From Candidatus Odoribacter faecigallinarum (GTDB taxonomy: Bacteria; Bacteroidota; Bacteroidia; Bacteroidales; Marinifilaceae), in the NCBI GenBank assembly GCA_019114285.1, contig DXFT01000046.1, positions 1 through 32,523 of the forward strand: a DNA stretch of 32,523 bases, read 5' to 3'. Below are positions 1-6,956 of this stretch, piece by piece; the stretch's first letter is position 1, and each line of letters begins with the position of its first letter. A program made the position numbers and the translations under genes. The notes beneath the pieces were generated by a model. That model was not told where the DNA came from, made no database searches, and saw only the letters and a program-made list of their open reading frames with translations.

Positions 1-61
1 GTAATTTATTCTGCTGCAAAAGTTGCAAATTGAAATCAGAATTCAAAGCAAAACTACGATT

Positions 62-1168
62 TTATAATATTTTTGGGATTTCTCTTATCAAATCGTAGCA
101 TGCCCGGCGCAAATAAGGTTCCGGATGCCGGATGGAATCTTCCAAGGAAGAGGCGTATTGCATTAATGTATAGACGTTTTGGAAACCGGGCAAGGGGAGT
201 TCCGCGCAGCCTGCAATGGCGACAACGGGTATCTTCGCTTCATTGCACCGGGAAGCGATGACGCCCGGCAATTTGCCTTGCAGGCTTTGGCTGTCCAATT
301 TTCCTTCACCGGTAATGACGAATCCGGCTTCATGAATCCATTGCCCGAAGCCTGAAATTTGCAGGCAATAATCGGCTCCGGAAACCAGTTTTGCCCCCAA
401 GAGCGAAGAAAAAGCAGCGGCAATGCCCCCTGCCGCTCCGCCTCCCTCTACGGTCAAGGGGTCTATTGCCCGGGCATGGGGTGTCAGCAGGGTTGCATAA
501 TTGCGCAGGTGATTTTCGAGCAAGCCGGTTTGTGAAGGGGTTGCTCCTTTTTGTGGACCAAATACGGCTGCCGCCCCATTTTTTCCACAAAGGGGGTTGG
601 TCACGTCACAGAGCAGCAGGATTTCCGTGTCTTTAAAATTCTTCTTTAGGTTTGTTGTGTCAATCTCTTTTATTTCAATCAGATGATTTCTATATGGAGT
701 AGGAGCTTTCCGGATGTTCATGCCCATTTCTTCCAAAGCTCCTGTTCCGCCGTCTATGCTGGCGCTGCCTCCCACGCCAAGGATGATTTTCGTTATGCCC
801 TGATGCACGATTTCAAGCAGCACTTTGCCCAAGCCGGCGGTATTGGCATTCATGACGTCATATTCAGCCGGTTTCAGGTGTTTTAAACCACAACATGCTG
901 CCAAGTCCACCAAGGCTGTATTGCCGTCCGTATAAAAAGTTGCCCGGTGTTCCCTGCCCAGGGCATCGACTGTAAGGCAGGTCTGGGGAAGGGCGTGCCG
1001 GTAGCATGCCAGGATTCCGGCTGTCCCATCTCCGCCATCGCACATAGGAAGGCAGACGGGACAATATCCGGCACTTTGCAATTCTTCGGCAACAATCCGG
1101 CAAAAATCCGTGGCTGTCAGCGACCCTTTGAAAGCGTTGGGTGCCAGAATGACCTTTTTTTCTTGCAT
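62..1168 (-). CDS. glxK: Glycerate kinase (GlxK/GarK family)
   Basis: A 368-residue protein of the type-1 glycerate kinase family, cytosolic, which phosphorylates D-glycerate to 2-phosphoglycerate (or 3-, depending on subfamily) and feeds glycolysis. The N-terminus has the family's APNAFKGSLTA stretch (about residues 9-19) and CDGGDGT (about 43-49). Later come the GVGGSASIDGGTG motif (about 131-143), GGGAAGG and the GEGKLDSQS stretch near residue 287, all hallmarks of this family. Length matches the usual 370-380 residues. It begins one base after the stop of the serine hydrolase gene, so the two are probably co-transcribed. No promoter is visible directly upstream. The family call is firm; the exact product isomer and gene symbol are inferred. 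Confidence 0.93.
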   Translation of the reverse strand: MQEKKVILAPNAFKGSLTATDFCRIVAEELQSAGYCPVCLPMCDGGDGTAGILACYRHALPQTCLTVDALGREHRATFYTDGNTALVDLAACCGLKHLKPAEYDVMNANTAGLGKVLLEIVHQGITKIILGVGGSASIDGGTGALEEMGMNIRKAPTPYRNHLIEIKEIDTTNLKKNFKDTEILLLCDVTNPLCGKNGAAAVFGPQKGATPSQTGLLENHLRNYATLLTPHARAIDPLTVEGGGAAGGIAAAFSSLLGAKLVSGADYCLQISGFGQWIHEAGFVITGEGKLDSQSLQGKLPGVIASRCNEAKIPVVAIAGCAELPLPGFQNVYTLMQYASSLEDSIRHPEPYLRRACYDLIREIPKIL

Positions 1169-1169
1169 G

Positions 1170-2546
1170 TCAATGGATGACTAATAATTTTTCATTGGTG
1201 AGGTCTTGCATTTCGAACAAGTCTCGGTCTGGCCATTCCTCAACGGTGGTCATGGCTTGGGCGACAGCCCGGTTGATGTAGGAAGGAAACCGTGCACCTT
1301 TCCAACAACTTGTATTGGTCAGGAATACCCATGAATAGCCGTCCGGCTGGCGTTTCATCATGGCGCTGGTGCCTGCCAGGGTGCCGCTTCGCATCCATTC
1401 GCCCCTTGAGTTGGTGTTCATCCATCCAATCGGAAGTCCTTCTTCTACATGCCGGGTCATGTATTCAACGGATGCAGGGGAGAGAATGTCCGGAATTGCC
1501 GGGTCATTGTCAATGGCAGCAAGGAAGCGCAAGAGTTCTGAAGGCGAGGCTACCCAACCGCCAGCCCCGTATAAATCTTCTATGTTGTTGCCTCCGTTGC
1601 TGCGGTAAACGTATTTGCCGCTGCCATCGCATGCAAGGATTTGTTCCGCGTTGGGGGCTTCATAATATTTTACTTCATTAGGCAACTTGTCTTCGTACAG
1701 GTTTTTGCCCAAGTGCATGTCAAAACAACCTGCAGGAAGGAGAATGTGTTTTCTGACATAAGTCTCATAGTCTTCTCCCGATACTTTTTCTATTACCTTA
1801 GATAGAATGCCGTAACCAATGTTGGAATAGGCACTTGACTTTCCGGGAGTATATTGTAGCCGTCGGGAGAGGACGAAGCGTATCATGGTATTCAGGTCGG
1901 CAGGTGGGGTAACGTCCATTTTTTTCGCAATGGTCAGCGGACAGAACATCGGGTCGCCGTATGCCTGGGTATATCCGCCCTGGTGGCGTAGCAGTTGTTC
2001 AACAGTAATGTCTTTGCTGCGCTTGTCTTTGATGTCCAAGAACAAGGAATCGTTTAATATGCCTTCCGGGCCAAATACATGGTCGGAGAGGTGTAATTTA
2101 TTCTCTTCCTGTAACTTCATGATGGCAACAGCGGTGATGAGTTTAGACACCGAGGCTATCCGGAATACATGCATGACATCCATGGGGATGCCTGCTTCTT
2201 CGTCGGCATAGCCATAGCCTTTGCTGTAAATTAAACGGTCGTCTTTCATCAAGGCAAATGAAGCTCCTTTCAGTTCCCAACGCTTCATGAATTTTTGGAT
2301 GGCTTTATCAAATTTCTGTGTGATTTCCAATTCGGAATCTTCGTTGTTTATTACTTGGTTTGCAGGAAGTAAAAATATGGAATCTAATATGTCAGTTGAA
2401 GTCGTTATTGTTGTGTCTGGTGTTGCCTGGACTTTGGAGGTGGCTGTTCCTTGCCATGGTTTTATCCAAAGCAATACCCCTATTATGATTGCACCCAGTA
2501 TATATTTTATCATCGTAATAAGCTTTGTTTTTATCGTATTTTGCAT
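1170..2546 (-). CDS. Membrane-anchored serine hydrolase, beta-lactamase class C family
   Basis: A 458-residue protein with one N-terminal membrane segment (about residues 13-28, ending in a tryptophan-rich edge) followed by a linker rich in Thr and Ser, then a beta-lactamase/penicillin-binding-protein-like domain. The SxxK motif is Ser132-Val-Ser-Lys135, and the second motif is Tyr240-Ser-Asn242. The third motif appears as RSGT near residue 385 instead of KTG, as in many esterase or peptidase members. This points to a periplasmic or outer-face hydrolase acting on D-amino-acid peptides or esters; the substrate cannot be read from sequence. A second possible start is Met12 (position 2513), which still keeps the membrane segment. 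The gene abuts glycerate kinase, but no functional link is obvious. Confidence 0.88.
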   Translation of the reverse strand: MQNTIKTKLITMIKYILGAIIIGVLLWIKPWQGTATSKVQATPDTTITTSTDILDSIFLLPANQVINNEDSELEITQKFDKAIQKFMKRWELKGASFALMKDDRLIYSKGYGYADEEAGIPMDVMHVFRIASVSKLITAVAIMKLQEENKLHLSDHVFGPEGILNDSLFLDIKDKRSKDITVEQLLRHQGGYTQAYGDPMFCPLTIAKKMDVTPPADLNTMIRFVLSRRLQYTPGKSSAYSNIGYGILSKVIEKVSGEDYETYVRKHILLPAGCFDMHLGKNLYEDKLPNEVKYYEAPNAEQILACDGSGKYVYRSNGGNNIEDLYGAGGWVASPSELLRFLAAIDNDPAIPDILSPASVEYMTRHVEEGLPIGWMNTNSRGEWMRSGTLAGTSAMMKRQPDGYSWVFLTNTSCWKGARFPSYINRAVAQAMTTVEEWPDRDLFEMQDLTNEKLLVIH

Positions 2547-2662
2547 GCCGGAAAAAGGGGACTTTTGCCCCTCTTTCCTGACGGCACAATATTACAAAAA
2601 AGCCGGTAATTATGAAATGACTTTCTTTTCAAAACTTCTTAAAAGATGGTAAAATCAGGCAT

Positions 2663-3445
2663 TTAGCTTTTCAATAAAGCAAAATAATATTCCATCAATT
2701 CCCGTAAAAAGGCGTTGTCTGTATGGTAGCAGATATTATTAATCCGATTAATCGGGAGAATGAGCGGGGATGTTCCGGTCAGGAATGCTGCGTCGTAATC
2801 TTTTAGGGAGTGAAGGTCGATGCGCTTTTCTTCGATGCGGATGGCATGTTCCCGGCAAATATCAAATACCCTTTTTCTGCTGGTTCCGGGGAGTACGTAT
2901 TGAAGTGGCGCGGTGTACAGTACCTTTTCTTTAATAAAAAATACATTGGAACGTGAACCTTCTGTGATATAGCCTTCCCGGTCAACTAACAGAATTTCAT
3001 AAACATGGCATTCTTTCATCAAACGGTTTGCCAAGGAGCGTAAGTCGGTATTGATGTATTTGACTTCCGGGTTTTCACGAACCGCCTCATGGGTGATTGT
3101 CGGGACGCCCTCCTGGTAATCTTTTTCTGTCGGATAAGCATGCGGTATCTGGAAAATATATTCATCCGGTTTGCTCGAATTGAAGTGCAATACATATTTT
3201 ACATTGCCTTCCGTGATGTGGTTCAGTTCAATGAAATGTTGCAATTTTCCAGGGATGTCCAATTGGGAGACGTCTATTTTTATATTTGATTTTTTTAGTG
3301 AATTGTCAAGTCTTAGGATGTTGTCTTTTAAAAATATAGGACTCCCCTCAAAAATGCGTATGACCTCATATATGCTAAGTCCTTTTTCGAAAATATTTTC
3401 GGAAAATCTGTTTTCTGGTTGAATGGTGTTATTTATGAAAATCAT
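2663..3445 (-). CDS. Fold-type IV PLP aminotransferase (branched-chain aminotransferase or aminodeoxychorismate lyase-like)
   Basis: A 260-residue class IV aminotransferase. The likely PLP-binding lysine is Lys129 in PEVKYIN, and the cofactor-ring glutamate is Glu162 in the EGSRSNVFF motif. The LPGTSRKRV segment that follows binds the PLP phosphate in this fold. It is shorter than typical IlvE proteins (about 300-340 residues) and nearer in size to 4-amino-4-deoxychorismate lyase (PabC) or D-amino acid aminotransferase, so substrate is left open. It is divergent from the 3528 gene. A minus-strand TAAATTTG -7 box lies in the shared upstream region near 3465. The 117-base gap to the serine hydrolase gene leaves operon membership uncertain. 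Confidence 0.85.
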   Translation of the reverse strand: MIFINNTIQPENRFSENIFEKGLSIYEVIRIFEGSPIFLKDNILRLDNSLKKSNIKIDVSQLDIPGKLQHFIELNHITEGNVKYVLHFNSSKPDEYIFQIPHAYPTEKDYQEGVPTITHEAVRENPEVKYINTDLRSLANRLMKECHVYEILLVDREGYITEGSRSNVFFIKEKVLYTAPLQYVLPGTSRKRVFDICREHAIRIEEKRIDLHSLKDYDAAFLTGTSPLILPINRINNICYHTDNAFLRELMEYYFALLKS

Positions 3446-3509
3446 GGCTTTTTAACTTTGCCGCAAATTTATATAAAAATCTTCGTTTTCTAATCTCGAT
3501 TATTTGCTT

Positions 3510-3517
3510 TAATTTTG
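3510..3517 (+). promoter_or_regulatory. Bacteroidales -7 box for the 3528 operon
   Basis: TAATTTTG matches the TAnnTTTG consensus. A T-rich tetramer (TTTT at 3486-3489) sits 20 bases upstream in place of a clear -33 TTTG. The start codon lies 10 bases after the box, so the leader would be very short. Confidence 0.45.
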
Positions 3518-3527
3518 GGCAGATTCT

Positions 3528-4022
3528 ATGGAAAAAGAAGAGCAAATAAATCGGATTGAGAAATTTTTGGATGAAGTGGTCATCCAGGAATTGGGGAAAG
3601 CGCATCAGGCAGGCTTGACTTATATGCAGTTTGTGTTGATGGGCCAGGCTATTGAAGTGTTGGGCAGTTTACTTGACAATAAGCCGATAAAGGCAAAAGA
3701 TCAATCTGCCAAACGGTTTTCTAATAGCATAAATTGGCTTTTTGGTGGTAGATATCGTTTGTTGAATACAAATAATGTTCTATATGATAAACTTCGCAAC
3801 CAAATGACGCACACATTTATTCCAAGTAATGATATTTTGCTGCGCAATCAGAAAGACAGCCAGGGGGAATATCATCATTTGGAATTTTGGAATGGAAAAT
3901 TGGTATTGGTAAGTGAAGTTTTTTATGAAGATATTTGCAGGGCTTGCCGCCGTTTGCTTCATTTATTGAAAGAAGGAAAGGTGAAACCTAAAAATATAGC
4001 GTTTGAAATATATGAGAAATAA
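3528..4022 (+). CDS. Conserved protein of unknown function
   Basis: A 164-residue soluble protein; I do not recognise a named family. It has no signal peptide or membrane segment and looks largely alpha-helical, with many charged residues. A QMTHTFIPSND stretch near residues 91-101 and clustered Cys-Arg residues in RACRRLLHLL near 143-152 are the most distinctive parts. It overlaps the start of the next gene by 11 bases, so translation is probably coupled and the gene belongs to the downstream operon. A -7 promoter box lies just upstream. The coding call rests on the open frame, its normal composition and the tight spacing. Confidence 0.8.
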   Translation: MEKEEQINRIEKFLDEVVIQELGKAHQAGLTYMQFVLMGQAIEVLGSLLDNKPIKAKDQSAKRFSNSINWLFGGRYRLLNTNNVLYDKLRNQMTHTFIPSNDILLRNQKDSQGEYHHLEFWNGKLVLVSEVFYEDICRACRRLLHLLKEGKVKPKNIAFEIYEK

Positions 4023-4845
4023 AAGGATTGTTTTAATCGGCGCTGGCAATGTGGCACATGCACTGGCTCCGGCTTTGTTGAAAGCCGGGTTGAATCTTTG
4101 CCAGATTTACAGCCATACGGTGGAGTCAGCCAGGGAATTGGGGATGAAGACGGGGATTACTTACACTTCCGAAACGTATGCCATTTATCCAGATGGCGAT
4201 ATTTATATTTTTTGTGTAAGTGATGATGCCTTACCTTCTTTGATAAAAAGAGTTGTGATAAATCACGATGCGTTGGTGCTTCATACTTCAGGGAGTTTGC
4301 CTTTACAAGTGCTAAAGCCTTTAGGCAAACGTTATGGCGTGTTGTATCCTTTGCAGACTTTTACCAAGAAACGGGTATTGGATTTCTCAGAAATACCTTT
4401 ATGTATTGAGGCAGTAAATCCTGCAACTTTGAAAGACGTAAGGGAATTGGCAGGAATATTGTCTAACCACATAGAAGAAATTTCTTCCGACAGGAGGAAA
4501 ATATTGCATCTGGCAGCCGTATTTGCCAATAATTTTGTCAATCATCTTTATACGCTTGCTGATGGGATTTTGCAGAGGGAAGGATTGGATTTCAATCTGT
4601 TGCGTCCTCTTATCTTTGAAACTGCGCATAAAGTCCTTTCATTTTCGCCAGAACAGGCTCAAACAGGTCCAGCGAAACGTGGGGACGAGGGAATTTTGTC
4701 TATGCATAAAGCGTTATTGAAAAATGACAGCAAATTATTAAATTTGTACACCATTTTGTCGGATTCTATTCGTCAAACGGAACAAAAAAGATTGGAAATA
4801 AAGGCAGAAACGGAGGAAAAAACGTTGATGCCTACTTTATGGTAA
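4012..4845 (+). CDS. Rossmann-fold DUF2520 protein (ketopantoate-reductase-like dehydrogenase)
   Basis: Starts MRNKRIVLIGAGNVAHALAP, where GAGNVA is the dinucleotide-binding glycine turn of a Rossmann domain (residues about 9-14). The N-terminal half is NAD(P)-binding and the C-terminal half is the helical DUF2520 domain; total 277 residues. This pairing resembles F420- or NADP-dependent oxidoreductases and 6-phosphogluconate-type dehydrogenases, but no substrate is established for the Bacteroidota members. I chose ATG at 4012 over an in-frame TTG at 4003 because the ATG leads straight into the first beta strand. It overlaps the preceding gene by 11 bases and ends one base before the HAD phosphatase gene, so all are co-transcribed. 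Confidence 0.9.
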   Translation: MRNKRIVLIGAGNVAHALAPALLKAGLNLCQIYSHTVESARELGMKTGITYTSETYAIYPDGDIYIFCVSDDALPSLIKRVVINHDALVLHTSGSLPLQVLKPLGKRYGVLYPLQTFTKKRVLDFSEIPLCIEAVNPATLKDVRELAGILSNHIEEISSDRRKILHLAAVFANNFVNHLYTLADGILQREGLDFNLLRPLIFETAHKVLSFSPEQAQTGPAKRGDEGILSMHKALLKNDSKLLNLYTILSDSIRQTEQKRLEIKAETEEKTLMPTLW

Positions 4846-4846
4846 G

Positions 4847-5401
4847 ATGATTAAATGTAGTGTCAGTATGGGATTTTTTAAAGATGACTTGAAAAAAGTA
4901 AGGGCATTTATTTTTGATGTCGATGGTGTATTGTCTTTGGCTACCCAGAACCTTACACCTGAAGGAGAATTGGTGAGGACTTCATGTACCAAGGATGGTT
5001 ATGCCATTATGTACAGCCTTCGTAAGGGATATATTATTGCCGTCATTTCCGGCGGGGGGGCTCCGGGAGTACGTGAACGTTTGGAAAAATTGGGTTTGAA
5101 ATCGGAAGATATTTATCTGAAAGTGCCGAATAAGCTTGAAGCTTTGGCTGAAATAGTTGCCCGTTATGCTTTGCTGCCGGAAGAGATTCTTTATATGGGC
5201 GATGATATTCCGGATTACAACGTCATGAGCCATGTCGGCGTGCCTGTTTGCCCGGCAGATGCTTGTGAAGAAATCAAATCTATTGCACGGTATATTTCTG
5301 ATGTGACAGGAGGGAATGGTTGTGTCCGGGATGTTATATCGCAAGTATTGAAAGCGCGGGGGGATTGGATGGATACGAGTTGTTATGTGCGCAGCATGTA
5401 A
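4847..5401 (+). CDS. kdsC: KdsC-like HAD phosphatase (3-deoxy-D-manno-octulosonate 8-phosphate phosphatase family)
   Basis: A 184-residue capless HAD hydrolase. Motif I is FDVDGVLS with Asp24 as predicted nucleophile and Asp26 as acid/base. Motif II is in VISGG, a conserved Lys lies in VPNKLEAL, and motif III is GDDIPDYNVM. Family members remove phosphate from KDO 8-phosphate in lipopolysaccharide core synthesis. The usual TGR or GGR arginine after motif II is replaced by glycine (GGG), so the substrate may differ. Met8 (position 4868) is an alternative start, closer to the usual N-terminus. It lies between a DUF2520 protein and a UbiA prenyltransferase, with no other KDO gene in the window; the gene symbol is therefore tentative. 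Confidence 0.82.
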   Translation: MIKCSVSMGFFKDDLKKVRAFIFDVDGVLSLATQNLTPEGELVRTSCTKDGYAIMYSLRKGYIIAVISGGGAPGVRERLEKLGLKSEDIYLKVPNKLEALAEIVARYALLPEEILYMGDDIPDYNVMSHVGVPVCPADACEEIKSIARYISDVTGGNGCVRDVISQVLKARGDWMDTSCYVRSM

Positions 5402-5419
5402 GTTTTATTTTTGTCGCTT

Positions 5420-6370
5420 ATGTTGGAAATTTTGCGCTTGATACGGATTCGAACTCTGGTATATGCTGTTTTTACAATGTGTACCATGCGTTACTGCATC
5501 ATTTTGCCTTTGCTGGCAACATGGGGGTTTGCTTCGCCTGTAACGAACGGGCAGTTTCTGTTGTTGGCAATTGCAATATGTTGCCTGGTATCCGGTGCTT
5601 ATATTATCAATGATTATTTTGATGTAAAGCCGGACCGTGTCTCTGGTGTCCGTACCGTAGTGGTCGGTAAAACTGTCAGCCGTCGTGCAGCCATTACCTT
5701 GCATACGGTTCTGAATGTTGTAGCTGTTGCCATCGCTTTTTATTTAAGTTATATGGCAAGGGCGTGGTGGGTGGCTCTGTTGTTCCTTTTGGTATCAGGA
5801 TTATTGTGGGGGTATTCTTCCATTTTCAAAAAGCATTTCATGACAAGTTATGTTTTGGTTGCTTTCCTTGCAGCGTTGATTCCTTTAAGTTCAGTGGTCT
5901 ATGAAATACCTTTTTTGGAACGGGCATACGCATCCCAGACGGATGAAATAGAATTGCTTTTGAAGGATTTATTTTGTGATCTGCTTATTTTTTCGTGGAT
6001 AGTTTTTCTGAATACCCTTATATATGAAATGAACAAAGACATTTACACGATGGAGGGAGATCGGGAGAATGGAATAAAGACTTTTCCTGTCCGGCATGGG
6101 GTAAAAGGTACGCGTCGCGTATTGACGTTTTTGTCTGTTATTGCCTTGTTGTCAGTAGGTTTTTTGTTTTGGGCGAATTTCGGCTTTTATTGGCAATTGG
6201 TTCTTTACCTCATTGTAGCAGTCCTGTTGCCTTATGTTATTTATATCTGGGCAATTTGTTGCAAGGAGAACCGTTCCCTGCAATTAAATTTGTTGCGTGG
6301 CTTGATGGTAACCAGTATAGGCATCGGCATTTTTTTAATGCCTTTATTTAAAGAACTGTATATGTTTTGA
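5420..6370 (+). CDS. UbiA-family membrane prenyltransferase
   Basis: A polytopic membrane protein of 316 residues with about eight or nine hydrophobic segments. The first Asp-rich motif is NDYFDVKPD (NDxxDxxxD type) and the second is NKDIYTMEGDRENG; both bind Mg-diphosphate of the prenyl donor in UbiA enzymes. Bacteroidota homologues are often named geranylgeranylglycerol-phosphate geranylgeranyltransferase, but the acceptor is unproven; quinone or lipid prenylation is equally possible. The start is ATG at 5420, not the in-frame TTG at 5411. It follows the HAD gene by 18 bases and precedes Maf by 3 bases, a tight operon. A UbiA enzyme next to a sugar-phosphate-type phosphatase hints at a shared lipid pathway (inference). 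Confidence 0.88.
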   Translation: MLEILRLIRIRTLVYAVFTMCTMRYCIILPLLATWGFASPVTNGQFLLLAIAICCLVSGAYIINDYFDVKPDRVSGVRTVVVGKTVSRRAAITLHTVLNVVAVAIAFYLSYMARAWWVALLFLLVSGLLWGYSSIFKKHFMTSYVLVAFLAALIPLSSVVYEIPFLERAYASQTDEIELLLKDLFCDLLIFSWIVFLNTLIYEMNKDIYTMEGDRENGIKTFPVRHGVKGTRRVLTFLSVIALLSVGFLFWANFGFYWQLVLYLIVAVLLPYVIYIWAICCKENRSLQLNLLRGLMVTSIGIGIFLMPLFKELYMF

Positions 6371-6373
6371 TTT

Positions 6374-6940
6374 ATGACAGAGTATAAGTTAGTTTTAGCT
6401 TCAGCATCACCGCGTCGCCGTCAATTATTGGAAGGCGCAGGTTTCCATTTTGACATCCGTTTGAAGCCGGTGGAGGAGCATTGGGAAGAAGGCATGGCGC
6501 CGGAACATGTGCCGGAATACCTTGCCCGTTTAAAGGCTGCTGCCTTTGCAGGAGATTTGCAAGCCAATGAATTGTTGATTACGGCAGATACAGTGGTTTG
6601 CCTGAATGGGGAAATTTTAGGAAAACCTGCCGGAAGGAACGAGGCGGTCATGATGTTGCGTAAATTGTCCGGGTGTAAACACACTGTTGTCACGGGGGTC
6701 TGTTTGACGACCGTGGAGCGTCAGAAATCCTTTTCTGTTTCTACGGATGTCTATTTTAAGGATTTGCTGGAAGAAGAAATCAGTTATTATGTTGACCGTT
6801 ACCAGCCTTTTGACAAGGCTGGTGCATACGGCATCCAAGAATGGATAGGTTACATTGGAATACAAAGGATTGAAGGCTCCTTTTATAATGTTATGGGATT
6901 GCCTGTACAAAGGCTTTATGAAGAATTGAAACATTTTTAA
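6374..6940 (+). CDS. maf: Maf-like nucleoside triphosphate pyrophosphatase
   Basis: A 188-residue Maf/HAM1-type house-cleaning enzyme. The N-terminus carries LASASPRRRQLL (residues about 7-18), the nucleotide-phosphate-binding signature. ITADTVV (about 70-76) contains the catalytic aspartate, followed by GKPAGRNEA and the FDKAGAYGIQEW motif typical of the dTTP/UTP-specific (YhdE-type) branch. It hydrolyses non-canonical or excess NTPs to NMP and diphosphate in the cytosol. It sits 3 bases after the UbiA gene and 16 bases before the S46 peptidase gene, as part of the operon. Family call is firm; nucleotide specificity is inferred from the motif. Confidence 0.93.
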   Translation: MTEYKLVLASASPRRRQLLEGAGFHFDIRLKPVEEHWEEGMAPEHVPEYLARLKAAAFAGDLQANELLITADTVVCLNGEILGKPAGRNEAVMMLRKLSGCKHTVVTGVCLTTVERQKSFSVSTDVYFKDLLEEEISYYVDRYQPFDKAGAYGIQEWIGYIGIQRIEGSFYNVMGLPVQRLYEELKHF

Positions 6941-6956
6941 TACAAAGAATAAGTCC

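Noticed and set aside
2563-2580. GGGG-CCCC hairpin in the serine hydrolase leader as a terminator or riboswitch
   Set aside because: Stem of only four or five pairs, no conserved riboswitch landmarks.
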